A DNA stretch of 49,861 nucleotides from Burkholderiales bacterium. GTDB taxonomy: Bacteria; Pseudomonadota; Gammaproteobacteria; Burkholderiales; Burkholderiaceae_C. The notes beneath the pieces were generated by a model, which did no database searches, was not told the DNA's origin, and saw nothing but the letters and a program-made list of their open reading frames with translations. The position numbers and the translations under genes are program-made. Positions 28,547 through 38,113 of this stretch are shown piece after piece (positions within the stretch are counted from its first letter, which is position 1; each line of letters opens with the position of its first letter). The stretch lies in contig JANXYH010000047.1 in NCBI GenBank assembly GCA_025350145.1, positions 1 to 49,861 on the forward strand, in the 5' to 3' direction.

Positions 28547-29362
28547 CTAGATCGGCACGGCGGCGTGGGTCACTGAGCGGTACATCAGGCCGCGCCAGCC
28601 GGCCGGCTTGAAGGGTTGCCATTGGCCCTCGGGCTGGGCCAGCCGGTCGGCCACCACCGCCAGCACCATGGCGTTGAAGCCCAGCCCGGTGTGGCTGCCA
28701 CTCACGCGGATGTTCTCGAATCGCGCCGGGTCGCCGTCCACTGTCGCCTCCTGCGGCGGGACCACGCCGTCGCTGATCGAGTACAGACAGCTCATCGGCA
28801 TCGCCGGCAACCGGTGTTCGCGCAGCGCCCGGGCATGGGGCTGGTCGGCATGGACCTGCGGGCCCCGCGGATCGACCATCCAGCGGTAGACCGCCTGTAT
28901 CAGGGCCGGCGACTGGCTGCCGGCGGCGACATCGATGTTGACTGGACTGCCCAGCGCGACGATCTGCCGCACCGCGCCGGGCAAGCTCAGGCCGGCGTGG
29001 AGGGCGAACACGCCGCCCAGGCTCCAGCCGACCAGGCTGACGGTTCGGCCGGACTGCTGCCGGACAGCCTCAACCTTGCGCAGCAGCGCCTGGGCATGGC
29101 CGGGATGAAAGCCGACATTGCGCCCCAGCCCCCAGCTCTGCACCGCATAGCCCTTGCTGCGCAGGAACCGCTTCAGCGCCACCAGCGACGACTCGTCGGC
29201 CATGAAGCCCGGCAGCAGCAGCACCGGCTGGCCATCGCCCTGCGGCGTGCTGCCCAGCAGTGGCCAGGCCAGCGGCAGCGCCGCGATCTCGGCCAGCGCG
29301 CGCCATTCCAGCAGCGAGTGCCAGCGCTGCGGCGCGCCGGTGTGGGGGTGTCGGGTGGCCAT
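28547..29362 (-). CDS. Alpha/beta-hydrolase (esterase or lipase type)
   Basis: 271-residue alpha/beta-hydrolase. The oxyanion region reads QPVLLLPGFMADESSL. The nucleophile elbow GWSLGG carries the Ser, a candidate acidic residue lies in YSISDGVVPPQ and a candidate His in GSHTGLGFNAMVL. The sequence resembles triacylglycerol-lipase- and PHA-synthase-related hydrolases. The frame continues upstream, but the ATG at 29362 gives the normal length and no signal peptide. The gene is divergent from the helicase gene with about 130 bases between starts. Substrate unknown. Confidence 0.85.
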   Translation of the reverse strand: MATRHPHTGAPQRWHSLLEWRALAEIAALPLAWPLLGSTPQGDGQPVLLLPGFMADESSLVALKRFLRSKGYAVQSWGLGRNVGFHPGHAQALLRKVEAVRQQSGRTVSLVGWSLGGVFALHAGLSLPGAVRQIVALGSPVNIDVAAGSQSPALIQAVYRWMVDPRGPQVHADQPHARALREHRLPAMPMSCLYSISDGVVPPQEATVDGDPARFENIRVSGSHTGLGFNAMVLAVVADRLAQPEGQWQPFKPAGWRGLMYRSVTHAAVPI

Positions 29363-29493
29363 GGTGGTTCGAGGCAGCGCAAGCAGCGGGCGATTCTGCC
29401 GGCGCCTCCGGGCCGCAACGAGGGTGGTTGCCCTAGCGCTGCTGCCTTGACCACCAGCCACTCCAGCCACGCCAGCCACCCCACAATTGGGCC

Positions 29494-32013
29494 ATGCCCT
29501 GCACCCCAGCCCAGGCCCAGGACTGGTTGGCCCGGCGCGGCTGGCAGGCCTTTGACTTCCAGTCCCAGGTCTGGGCGGCGATGGCCAGCGGCCGCAGCGG
29601 CTTGCTGCACGCCAACACCGGCGCCGGCAAGACGCTGGCAGCCTGGCTAGGGGCCCTGGCGCGGGCCCAGGCACTGGGCGCTGAGGGTTCGACCCCGTCG
29701 CCGCCGCTGCAAGTGCTCTGGTTGACGCCGATGCGCGCCCTGGCTGCCGACAGCCAGCGCGCCCTGGCGCTGCCGGCCAACGAATTGGCGCCGCACTGGA
29801 CGCTCGGCCTGCGCACCAGCGACACGCCGCCAAGCCAGCGTGCCGCCCAGGACAAGCGCCTGCCGACGGCGCTGGTCACGACCCCCGAATCGCTGAGCCT
29901 GCTGCTGACCCGCGCCGACGCGCGGCAGCGCCTGAGCCAGGTCCACACCGTGGTGGTCGACGAGTGGCATGAGTTGCTCGGCAACAAGCGCGGCGTGCAG
30001 GTTCAACTGGCGCTGGCGCGGCTGCGCGGCTGGCGTGGCGCGCAGGGGCTGTGCGTCTGGGGACTGTCGGCCACGCTGGGCAACCTAGACGAGGCGGCGG
30101 CCGCCCTGCACGGCCGGCAGCGGCGCGGCGACTCGGCCTGCCAGACGCCGCTGCTGGTGCGCGGCAGGGTCGACAAGCGCCTGGTCGTAGACACCTTGCT
30201 GCCGGCAGATCCCGGGCGCTTCTCCTGGGGCGGCCACCTCGGCGCGCAGATGCGCCTGCCGGTGGTCGAGGCGATCGCCGCCAGCGGCACCACCCTGGTC
30301 TTCACCAATGTGCGCTCGCAGGCCGAGGCCTGGTACCAGATGCTGCTGGCCGAGCGCCCGGACTGGGCCGGGCAGATCGCCTTGCACCATGGTTCGCTCG
30401 ACAAGTCGGTGCGCGAATGGGTCGAGGCGGGCCTTAAGGCCGGCACGCTCAAGGCCGTGGTCGCGACCTCGTCGCTGGACCTGGGGGTCGACTTCCTGCC
30501 GGTCGAGCGGGTGCTGCAGATCGGCTCGGCCAAGGGCGTGGCGCGGCTGCTGCAGCGCGCCGGCCGGTCTGGCCACCAGCCCGGCCGCGACAGCCGCATC
30601 ACCTTGGTGCCGACCAACACCCTGGAGCTGATCGAGGCGGTGGCGCTGCGCCGCGCGGTTGCGAGCGGCCGGATCGAGAGCCGGCAGCCGCCCGAGCAGC
30701 CGCTGGATGTGCTGGTCCAGCACCTGGTGACGGTCGCCCTGGGCGGCGGCTTCAATCCCCAGGCGCTGTGGCGCGAGGTCCGCCAGGCCCACAGCTACCG
30801 CCGCCTGTGCCGGGCCGAGTTCGATTGGGCGCTGGACTTCGTGGTCCGTGGTGGCGCCTCGCTGGGCGCCTATCCGCAGTACCACCGCGTGGCCAGCGTC
30901 AACGGCCGCTACACCGTGCCTGACCGCAGCATCGCGCTGCGCCACCGCATGCAGGTCGGCACCATCGTCAGCGAGGCCTCGATGTCGGTGCAGTGGGTCG
31001 GCGGCGGCAGCCTGGGGCAGATCGAGGAAAGCTTCATCGCCCGGCTCAAGCCCGGCGACAACTTCATCTTCGGCGGTCGGGTGCTGGCCCTGGTGCGGGC
31101 CCACGACATGGTCGCCCAGGTGCGCAAATCCGACGCCAAGCGCGGCCTGGTGCCCGCCTGGGCGGGCGGCAAGATGGCCTTGTCCAGCGAACTGGCCGAC
31201 GCCACCCTGGCCGTGCTGACCGAAGCCGCCCAAACGGGACATACGGGGCATGCGGGCACGGCGACCGAGCCGGAACTGCTGGCCGCGCAGCCCATGCTCG
31301 ATGCCCAGGCCCGGCTGTCGGCCCTGCCCACGGCGCGCCGCCTGCTGGTCGTGCAGTTCAGCTCCAGCGAAGGCCAGCACTTGTTCATCTACCCCTTTGC
31401 CGGCCGCACCGTGCACCTCGGGCTGGCCAGCCTGCTGGCCTGGCGGCTGGCCCGGGGGGTGCCCAACACCTTCTCGATCAGCGTCAACGACTACGGCTTC
31501 GAGCTGCTGGCGGCGCAGGCGCTGGACGCCGCAACGCTGCTCGACGGCAGCGTTTTCAGCGCCAACGCCTTGCTGGCCGACGTGCAGGCCAGCCTGAACA
31601 GCGGCGGGCTGGCGCAGCGGCGGTTCCGCGAGATCGCCCGCGTCGCCGGGCTGGTCTTCAGCGGCTACCCGGGCGCGCCCAAATCCAACCGCGCCCTGCA
31701 GGCATCGACCAGCCTGTTCTTCGAGGTCTTTCGCCGCTACGACCCGGACAACAAGCTGCTGGCCCAGGCCGACGCCGAGGTGCTGTCCCAGGAGTTGGAC
31801 CTGGGCCGGCTCAGCGCCTGCCTGCAGCGCTTGCGCGGCCTGCGCCTACAACTGCAACGCCTGAGCGCCCCCAGCCCGTTCGCCCTGGCGCTGATGGTCG
31901 AGCGCTTTCGCGAGCAGCTCTCGACCGAGAAGCTCGCCGACCGCTTGGCACGGATCCTCGCCGACGCGCAGCACGCACTCGACGCCGCCGGCCCACCGCG
32001 AAGCCGCCCGTAG
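29494..32013 (+). CDS. Ligase-associated DEXH-box helicase (Lhr-like, superfamily 2)
   Basis: 839 residues. ATP-dependent helicase with Walker A NTGAGKT at 41-47, the DEXH motif DEWH at 156-159, GLSATLGN (motif III-like), a C-terminal helicase domain with ATSSLDLGVDF, and motif VI QRAGRSGHQPG. The roughly 400-residue C-terminal region matches the Lhr-like core (winged helix and beta-bundle). It resembles the helicase found in DNA-damage-response clusters with an ATP-dependent DNA ligase, a 3'-processing exonuclease and PdeM nuclease. None of these partners lies next to it, the flanking genes being a hydrolase and a sensor-like protein. The start MPCTPAQAQDWLARRGW fits the family. Confidence 0.9.
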   Translation: MPCTPAQAQDWLARRGWQAFDFQSQVWAAMASGRSGLLHANTGAGKTLAAWLGALARAQALGAEGSTPSPPLQVLWLTPMRALAADSQRALALPANELAPHWTLGLRTSDTPPSQRAAQDKRLPTALVTTPESLSLLLTRADARQRLSQVHTVVVDEWHELLGNKRGVQVQLALARLRGWRGAQGLCVWGLSATLGNLDEAAAALHGRQRRGDSACQTPLLVRGRVDKRLVVDTLLPADPGRFSWGGHLGAQMRLPVVEAIAASGTTLVFTNVRSQAEAWYQMLLAERPDWAGQIALHHGSLDKSVREWVEAGLKAGTLKAVVATSSLDLGVDFLPVERVLQIGSAKGVARLLQRAGRSGHQPGRDSRITLVPTNTLELIEAVALRRAVASGRIESRQPPEQPLDVLVQHLVTVALGGGFNPQALWREVRQAHSYRRLCRAEFDWALDFVVRGGASLGAYPQYHRVASVNGRYTVPDRSIALRHRMQVGTIVSEASMSVQWVGGGSLGQIEESFIARLKPGDNFIFGGRVLALVRAHDMVAQVRKSDAKRGLVPAWAGGKMALSSELADATLAVLTEAAQTGHTGHAGTATEPELLAAQPMLDAQARLSALPTARRLLVVQFSSSEGQHLFIYPFAGRTVHLGLASLLAWRLARGVPNTFSISVNDYGFELLAAQALDAATLLDGSVFSANALLADVQASLNSGGLAQRRFREIARVAGLVFSGYPGAPKSNRALQASTSLFFEVFRRYDPDNKLLAQADAEVLSQELDLGRLSACLQRLRGLRLQLQRLSAPSPFALALMVERFREQLSTEKLADRLARILADAQHALDAAGPPRSRP

Positions 32014-32087
32014 TGCCGTCTTTTGCCGGGATTTGAGGCCCTTGATCGTGCCATTGCGCTGGCCCGCAGGTGGGCAAGATCGCGGCG

Positions 32088-33026
32088 ATGCACAGCCACC
32101 CGCACAGCCTCCCCGCCGTCGCCCGCCTGATCGGCCCGCAGCCAGCGGTGCCGCGCTGGGCGGGCATTCGGCACCTCTGGCTGCTGCTCATCCTGTGCCT
32201 GCTGGCCAGCGCGGCGCTGACCGCGGTGTCGGTGCAACAGGCCCGCCTGTCGGCCATAGTCGCGACAGGCTCGGCCAGCCAGGGCCAGGCGGCGGACCCG
32301 GCCCAGCCGGCACGTCAGGCGCTGCAGTTGATTGAGCACAGTCGCGGCATGGAGGCGCTGCACCTGCTGCAAGCCAGCGAGGCCGGCAAGCATGCGCTGG
32401 AGCTGCAGTTGCAGCAGAACCGGCGCACCTTGGCGGCGCTGTTGGCGCGCGGCGCGGCGCAATCATCGGACGCCGCCGCAGCCGCCGTCATCGTCGGGCT
32501 GCGGGCCGATGCCGACCAGTACGCCGCACTGCAGGACGAGTTGCTCGGCCTGTCGCGCCAGGCCCTGACCGAGACCGCCGCCGCAGCGCGGGCGCAGCAG
32601 GTGCTGGCAGGGCCCTCGCACGCCGTGTTCGAGCGCATGCACGTGGGGCTGGACCGCTGGTGGACGCTGGCGGAGGCGGACGCGCTGCGGCTGAGATCGT
32701 CACAGCAGGGGCAACAGGCCCAGGCGGCCAAGCTCTGGTGGGCGTTGGCCCTGGCCGGGCCCGTGTTGGTCGGGCTGGCACTGGCGCTGTGCCTGCATGG
32801 CAGCCGCGCAGCAACCCGGCCTGCGCCCCGACTGGCCGTGACTGCGGCATTGCCCGAGGCGTGGCTGCAGGCCCAGACCGCCGTCGATGCACCGGACAAT
32901 GCGCCGGTCAATGCGACGGCCGATGCACCTGCCTCAGCGCCGCGGACACTGGCCTTCAGCCTGGCCGTCGGATCGTGGCGCCGGGAAAGCAGCGGCGAAT
33001 TGCCGGCGCCAGCACTGCTGCCTTGA
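32088..33026 (+). CDS. Membrane protein with four-helix-bundle sensor-like domain, no output domain
   Basis: 312 residues from the ATG (318 from a GTG at 32070). Two membrane helices (about 36-56 and 222-242 in the longer count) flank a periplasmic, all-helical, Ala/Leu/Gln-rich domain of about 165 residues. This resembles the ligand-binding bundle of chemoreceptors (4HB_MCP type). After the second helix there are only about 75 residues, Ala/Pro-rich and predicted disordered, with no HAMP, methylation or CheW-binding hairpin. It could be a stand-alone sensor, a degenerate chemoreceptor, or a scaffold. Its stop is about 125 bases before the binding-protein gene, and no function is established. 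Confidence 0.7.
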   Translation: MHSHPHSLPAVARLIGPQPAVPRWAGIRHLWLLLILCLLASAALTAVSVQQARLSAIVATGSASQGQAADPAQPARQALQLIEHSRGMEALHLLQASEAGKHALELQLQQNRRTLAALLARGAAQSSDAAAAAVIVGLRADADQYAALQDELLGLSRQALTETAAAARAQQVLAGPSHAVFERMHVGLDRWWTLAEADALRLRSSQQGQQAQAAKLWWALALAGPVLVGLALALCLHGSRAATRPAPRLAVTAALPEAWLQAQTAVDAPDNAPVNATADAPASAPRTLAFSLAVGSWRRESSGELPAPALLP

Positions 33027-33151
33027 TCCCAGGCGCCGGGCATGACCCGGATTTACCCTTGACCGGGCGCTGCCGTGGCTGGACCGGCAGTGGCGCAGGC
33101 ATCATCGGCGGCAGGGCGCACCTTCGGCGCCAGATTGCACCTGGAGAACCC

Positions 33152-34396
33152 ATGCGACTGCCTGCTTTGACTTCCTCGCGCCCGCCGCTGCGGGCCTGGG
33201 CCGCCGCCCTGGCCATGCTCGGCAGCACGGCGCTGCTGGCCCCGGCCCCAAGTTGGGCGCAAAAGCCCGCCACGACCACAGGCGAAATCCGCATTGCCCA
33301 CATCCTGAGCAAGACCGGGCCGCTGGAAGCCTACGGCAAGCAGACCGCGCTCGGCTTCATGATGGGGCTGGACTACGCCACCGGCGGCAGCATGACCGTG
33401 GCGGGCAAGAAGCTGGTCGTGACCGAGAAGGACGACCAGGGCAAGCCCGACCTGGGCAAGAGCCTGCTCGCCGCGTCATATGCCGACGACAAGGCCGACA
33501 TCGCCGTCGGCCCGACCAGTTCGGGCGTGGCGCTGGCCATGCTGCCGGTTGCCGAAGAGTACAAAAAGATTCTGCTGGTCGAGCCGGCGGTCGCCGATTC
33601 GATCACCGGCGACAAATGGAATAAATACATCTTCCGGACCGGGCGAAACTCCAGCCAGGACGCCATCAGCAATGCCGTGGCGCTCGACAAGGCCGGCGTC
33701 AGCATCGCCACGATGGCTCAGGACTACGCCTTTGGGCGGGATGGCGTGAAGGCCTTCAAGGAAGCCGTGAAGAAGGCCAAGATCGTCCACGAGGAATACC
33801 TGCCGACGACCACCACCGATTTCACCGCAGGGGCCCAACGGATCATTGACAAGCTCAAGGATCTGCCGGGCCGCAAAGTCATCTGGATCATCTGGGCGGG
33901 CGGCGGCGGCAACCCCTTCAAGATCACCGACCTGGACTTGAAGCGCTACGGCATCGAGATCGCCACCGGCGGCAACATCCTGCCGGCGATGGCCGCCTAC
34001 AAGCAGTTCCCGGGGATGGAAGGCGCCACCTATTATTATTTTGGCATCCCGAAGAATCCAGTCAACGAATGGCTGGTCGCCAACCATTATTCTAAATTCA
34101 AGACGCCGCCTGATTTCTTCACCGCCGGCGGCATGAGCGCGGCGATTGCCGTGGTTGAGGCGCTGAAAAAGACCAAGGGCGATACTGCCTCCGACAAACT
34201 GATCGCGGCAATGGAGGGCATGAGTTTCGAGACGCCCAAGGGGAAAATGACATTCCGCGCCCAGGATCACCAGGCGATGCAGGACATGTACCATTTCCGA
34301 ATCAAGATCGATCCGGCCTTTGCCTGGGGCGTGCCGGAGCTGGTGCGCGAGATCAAGGCCAGCGAAATGGACGTGCCGATCCGCAATCGGCGCTGA
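33152..34396 (+). CDS. ABC transporter substrate-binding protein (branched-chain amino acid type, LivK-like)
   Basis: 414 residues, exported. The signal peptide includes ALAMLGSTALLAPAPSWAQ. The mature protein has the family fold: IRIAHILSKTGPLEAYGKQTALGFMMGLDYA near the start, then ADIAVGPTSSGVALAMLPVAEEYKKILLVEPAVAD, and the conserved C-terminal lobe. CTGGAGAA lies 4-11 bases before the ATG. It heads a complete importer operon with ATPases and permeases following in order. Ligands of such proteins range from branched-chain amino acids to aromatics and urea; the exact one is not predictable here. Its AT-richer codons, such as runs of TAT and AAA, contrast mildly with the neighbouring genes. 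Confidence 0.93.
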   Translation: MRLPALTSSRPPLRAWAAALAMLGSTALLAPAPSWAQKPATTTGEIRIAHILSKTGPLEAYGKQTALGFMMGLDYATGGSMTVAGKKLVVTEKDDQGKPDLGKSLLAASYADDKADIAVGPTSSGVALAMLPVAEEYKKILLVEPAVADSITGDKWNKYIFRTGRNSSQDAISNAVALDKAGVSIATMAQDYAFGRDGVKAFKEAVKKAKIVHEEYLPTTTTDFTAGAQRIIDKLKDLPGRKVIWIIWAGGGGNPFKITDLDLKRYGIEIATGGNILPAMAAYKQFPGMEGATYYYFGIPKNPVNEWLVANHYSKFKTPPDFFTAGGMSAAIAVVEALKKTKGDTASDKLIAAMEGMSFETPKGKMTFRAQDHQAMQDMYHFRIKIDPAFAWGVPELVREIKASEMDVPIRNRR

Positions 34397-34430
34397 GCCC
34401 CGGGCTGCGTCAGCCGCCTGAGCCTGGGCC

Positions 34431-35198
34431 TTGCTCGAAACCCGTGACCTGACGATCCGCTTCGGCGGCCATGTCGCCGTCGACGCGGTGACCTGCTGCT
34501 TCATGCCCGGCAGCCTGACCGCGATCGTCGGCCCGAACGGCGCGGGCAAGACCACCTACTTCAACCTGATCTCGGGCCAGTTGCGCGCCAGCCAGGGCCA
34601 GGTCTGGCTGGCTGGGCGCGACATCAGCGCCCTGTCGGCGCCGCTGCGCACCCGCCTCGGTCTGGGCCGGGCGTTCCAATTGACGCAACTCTTCGCCAAC
34701 CTGAGCGTGCTGGAGAACGTGCGCCTGGCAATCCAGGCACGCGAGGCCGGGCGTGGCCGGGCCGGGCCCTTCGGCGGGCTCGATTTTTGGCGGGTCTGGC
34801 TGGACCGCAGCCAATGGCTGGCCGAGGCCAGGTCGGTGCTGGCCCAGGTGCGCTTGATCGACCGGGCCGAGGCCAGCGCCAGCAGCCTGCCGCATGGCGA
34901 CCAGCGCAAGCTCGAGGTGGCGCTGCTGATGGCGCTGGACCCGCTGGTCTACATGTTCGACGAGCCCACCGCCGGCATGGGCGTGGACGAGGTGCCGGTG
35001 GTGCTGGACCTGATCCGCGCGCTCAAGGCGCGGCGCGACCGCACGGTGCTGCTGGTCGAGCACAAGATGGACGTGGTGCGCGAACTGGCCGACCGCATCA
35101 TCGTGCTGCACAACGGCCAGTTGGTGGCCGACGGCGAGCCGGCGGCGGTGATCGCCTCGGCGGTGGTGCAGCAGGCCTATCTGGGGGTGGTCGCATGA
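34431..35198 (+). CDS. livG: Branched-chain amino acid-type ABC importer ATPase LivG
   Basis: 255-residue ATPase. Walker A GPNGAGKTT, a Q-loop region near RAFQLTQLF, signature variant LPHGDQRKLE in place of LSGGQ, Walker B VYMFDEPTAG and the H-loop LLVEHKMD. This signature form is common in LivG-type subunits. It begins at TTG (MLETRDLTIRFGG) with a weak ribosome binding site, after a 34-base gap from the binding-protein stop. Its stop overlaps the livF start by ATGA. Confidence 0.93.
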   Translation: MLETRDLTIRFGGHVAVDAVTCCFMPGSLTAIVGPNGAGKTTYFNLISGQLRASQGQVWLAGRDISALSAPLRTRLGLGRAFQLTQLFANLSVLENVRLAIQAREAGRGRAGPFGGLDFWRVWLDRSQWLAEARSVLAQVRLIDRAEASASSLPHGDQRKLEVALLMALDPLVYMFDEPTAGMGVDEVPVVLDLIRALKARRDRTVLLVEHKMDVVRELADRIIVLHNGQLVADGEPAAVIASAVVQQAYLGVVA

Positions 35199-35932
35199 GC
35201 GTACCTATCCTCGAACTGCGCGGGGTCCACACCCACATTGGCAGCTACCACATCCTGCATGGCGTGGACCTGCAGGTGCCCGAGGGCGAGGTCACGGTGC
35301 TGCTCGGCCGCAACGGCGCCGGCAAGACGACCACGCTGCGCACGGTCATGGGCCTGTGGCGGGCCAGCGCGGGTGAATTGCGCTTTCGCGGCCGGCCGGT
35401 CCAGCACCTGGCCACGCCCGACATCGCCCGCCTCGGCCTGGCCTATGTGCCCGAGGCCATGGGCATCTTCGTCGACCTGACGGTGCAGGAAAACATGCTG
35501 CTGGCCGCACGCGCGGCGCGCCATGTGGGCGAATTGGACGCGGCACGGCTGGACTGGATTTTTGAGCTGTTCCCGGCGCTGAAGAAGTTCTGGCTGTACC
35601 CGGCGGGCAAGCTCTCGGGCGGGCAGAAACAGATGCTGTCGGTCGCCCGGGCGATCTGCGAGCCGCGCGACCTGGTCTTGATCGACGAGCCCAGCAAGGG
35701 CCTGGCGCCGGCGATCGTGCAGAACCTGATTGCCGCCCTGCGCGCGCTCAAGGCCCAGCGCAGCAGCGTGCTGCTGGTCGAGCAGAACTTCGCCATGGCC
35801 AGCGCCCTGGGCGACCATGCGGCGGTGATGGACAACGGCCGGATCGTGCACAGCGGGCCGATGTCGGCCCTGGTGCAAGACCCAGCGCTGCAGCAGCGCC
35901 TGCTCGGCCTGTCGCTGGGAGCCACGGCATGA
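35195..35932 (+). CDS. livF: Branched-chain amino acid-type ABC importer ATPase LivF
   Basis: 245 residues. Walker A GRNGAGKTT, signature LSGGQKQM, Walker B LVLIDEPSKGL, and the H-loop in LLVEQNF, where His is replaced by Gln as is usual for LivF. It works as the second ATPase with LivG. The start overlaps the livG stop and its stop overlaps the livH start, so the three genes are translationally coupled. Confidence 0.94.
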   Translation: MSVPILELRGVHTHIGSYHILHGVDLQVPEGEVTVLLGRNGAGKTTTLRTVMGLWRASAGELRFRGRPVQHLATPDIARLGLAYVPEAMGIFVDLTVQENMLLAARAARHVGELDAARLDWIFELFPALKKFWLYPAGKLSGGQKQMLSVARAICEPRDLVLIDEPSKGLAPAIVQNLIAALRALKAQRSSVLLVEQNFAMASALGDHAAVMDNGRIVHSGPMSALVQDPALQQRLLGLSLGATA

Positions 35933-36921
35933 ACCAGGCGGTGCCCAAGGCGGTGTTCGACTGGCGGCCGGTGGCGCTGCTGCTAACGCTGCTGGCGCTG
36001 GGACTGCCGGCCATCGCCAGCCCCAGCACCTGGCTGACGCTGACCGTTGCCGGCCTGGCGATGGGGCTGATCATTTTCGTCATCGCCTCCGGCCTGACCC
36101 TGGTGTTTGGCCTGATGGATGTGCTGAATTTCGGCCACGGCGTGTTCATTGCCCTCGGCGCGTTTGTGGCCACCAGCGTGATGGGCGGGATGAGCGCCTG
36201 GTCGGCCGGCTCGGGCTGGGCGCAACTGGCCAGCGTGTTCTGCGCCATGCTGGTGGCGTTTGGCGTTGCCGGGGCCGTCGGCTGGGCATTCGAGCGGGTG
36301 ATCGTGCGGCCGGTCTACGGCCTGCACCTCAAGCAGATCCTGATCACCATGGGCGGCATGATCGTCGGCGAGGAATTGATCAAGGCAATCTGGGGCCCGG
36401 CGCAGATTCCCCTGCCCCTGCCCGAGGCGCTGCGCGGCGCCTGGCTGGTCGGCGACGCGGCGATCGAGAAGTACCGGGTGCTGGCCGGCGTGATCGGCCT
36501 GGGCGTGTTCGCGGCGCTGGCCTACACCCTGGCGCGCACCAAGCTCGGCCTGCTGGTGCGGGCCGGCGTGCAGGACCGCGAGATGGTCGAGGCGCTGGGC
36601 TACCGCATCCGCACGCTGTTCGTCGGCGTGTTCGTTGTCGGCTCGGGGCTGGCCGGACTGGGCGGCGTGATGTGGGGGCTGTACCAGCAGAACGTCACGG
36701 CGCAGATCGGCGGGCAGGTCAATGTGCTGATCTTCATCGTCATCATCATCGGCGGCCTGGGTTCGACCCTGGGCTGCTTCATCGGCGCGCTGCTGGTCGG
36801 GGTGATGGCCAACTACACCGGCTTTCTGGCACCCAAGCTGGCGCTGTTCTCGACCATAGGCCTGATGGTGGCGATCCTGCTGTGGCGGCCGCAGGGGCTG
36901 TACCCGGTGAGCAACCGCTGA
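35929..36921 (+). CDS. livH: Branched-chain amino acid-type ABC importer permease LivH
   Basis: 330-residue membrane protein with eight to nine predicted helices and the LivH coupling-type motif QNVTAQIGGQVNVLIFIVIIIGGLGSTLG. GLTLVFGLMDVLNFGHGVFIALG is the family N-terminal signature. It begins inside the livF stop and is followed after one base by livM. It forms the translocation pore together with LivM. Confidence 0.94.
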   Translation: MNQAVPKAVFDWRPVALLLTLLALGLPAIASPSTWLTLTVAGLAMGLIIFVIASGLTLVFGLMDVLNFGHGVFIALGAFVATSVMGGMSAWSAGSGWAQLASVFCAMLVAFGVAGAVGWAFERVIVRPVYGLHLKQILITMGGMIVGEELIKAIWGPAQIPLPLPEALRGAWLVGDAAIEKYRVLAGVIGLGVFAALAYTLARTKLGLLVRAGVQDREMVEALGYRIRTLFVGVFVVGSGLAGLGGVMWGLYQQNVTAQIGGQVNVLIFIVIIIGGLGSTLGCFIGALLVGVMANYTGFLAPKLALFSTIGLMVAILLWRPQGLYPVSNR

Positions 36922-36922
36922 G

Positions 36923-37987
36923 ATGCTGGCGCGCCTGCTCTCGCACGACCTGCCGCGCAGCCGCTGGCTGGCGCTGGCGCTGCTGGCCATCGTCCTCGGC
37001 CTGGCGCTGGCGCCGTTCGTCTTTCCCGGCAGCAAGGCGCTGGGCGTGGCCGCCAAGGTGCTGGTCTTCATCCTGCTGGTGGCCAGCTACGACCTGCTGC
37101 TCGGCTACACCGGCATCGTCAGCTTCGCCCACACCATGTTTTTCGGCATCGGCGCCTACGGTGTCGCCATCGCCAGCAGCCGGATCGGCCCGGGCTGGCC
37201 GGCACTGGCATTGGGCCTGCTCGCGGCGCTGTTGCTGTCGCTGGCCCTGTCGCTGCTGATCGGGCTGTTCTCGCTGCGCGTCAAGGCGATCTTCTTCGCC
37301 ATGATCACGCTCGCCGTGGCGGCGGCATTCCAGACCCTGGCCTCGCAGTTGTCCGAGATCAGCGGCGGCGAAGACGGCCTGACGTTCAAGAACCCGCGCT
37401 GGCTGAGCCCGTCGTTCGAGCCGTTCGACGCGCCGCTGATGGGCGTCGCCATCGACGGCCGGATCGTCGCCTACTACCTGCTGTTCGGCGTCGTGGCGGT
37501 GCTCTTCCTGGCGCTGCTGCGGATCGTCAACTCACCCTTCGGGCGGGTCTTGCAGGCGATCCGCGAGAACGATTTCCGGGCCGAGGCCATCGGCTTTCGC
37601 ACCGTCGTCTACCGCAGCCTGTCCAACGTGCTGGCCGCGCTGTTCGCGACCGTGGCCGGGGCCCTGCTGGCGCTGTGGCTGCGCTACACCGGGCCCGACA
37701 CCACGCTGAGCTTCGAGATCATGCTGGACATCCTGCTGATCGTCGTCATCGGCGGCATGGGCACGCTCTACGGCGCGGTGCTGGGCGCGGTGCTGTTCAT
37801 GCTCGCCCAGAACTACCTGCAAGACCTGCTGAAGTGGGGTGGCGCAGCGTTCGAGGGCATCCCGGTGCTGGGCCAGTTGATCAGCCCGGACCGCTGGCTG
37901 CTGTGGCTGGGGGTGCTGTTCGTGCTGGCGGTCTACCACTTCCCCAGCGGCGTGGTCGGCAGGCTGCGGGCCCTGGCGCGGGGCTGA
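36923..37987 (+). CDS. livM: Branched-chain amino acid-type ABC importer permease LivM
   Basis: 354 residues with about ten predicted helices. LLLGYTGIVSFAHTMFFGIGAYGVAI is the LivM family block, and IVVIGGMGTLYGAVLGAVLF the C-terminal one. The ATG is two bases after the livH stop. It completes the binding-protein, G, F, H, M order, in which the ATPase genes precede the permeases; the common order is H, M, G, F. Confidence 0.94.
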   Translation: MLARLLSHDLPRSRWLALALLAIVLGLALAPFVFPGSKALGVAAKVLVFILLVASYDLLLGYTGIVSFAHTMFFGIGAYGVAIASSRIGPGWPALALGLLAALLLSLALSLLIGLFSLRVKAIFFAMITLAVAAAFQTLASQLSEISGGEDGLTFKNPRWLSPSFEPFDAPLMGVAIDGRIVAYYLLFGVVAVLFLALLRIVNSPFGRVLQAIRENDFRAEAIGFRTVVYRSLSNVLAALFATVAGALLALWLRYTGPDTTLSFEIMLDILLIVVIGGMGTLYGAVLGAVLFMLAQNYLQDLLKWGGAAFEGIPVLGQLISPDRWLLWLGVLFVLAVYHFPSGVVGRLRALARG

Positions 37988-38047
37988 CGCGGCGGCGGCT
38001 GGCCGCCCCGGACCGGTGGCGGCCATGCGGCGCACAGGGCGATTTCT

Positions 38048-38074
38048 TGATAATGCGAACTGTTCGCATTATCA
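38048..38074 (+). promoter_or_regulatory. Fur box upstream of the iron-uptake operon
   Basis: Perfect 27-base palindrome TGATAATGCGAA-CTG-TTCGCATTATCA, 39 bases before the cupredoxin start. It matches the Fur-binding form built from GATAAT and AATGCGAA half-sites in beta- and gammaproteobacteria. Iron-replete repression of the operon is therefore likely. Confidence 0.9.
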
Positions 38075-38113
38075 TTTGAGCGTCACCTTGCAAACCTGAC
38101 TGACGCCTTCGCC

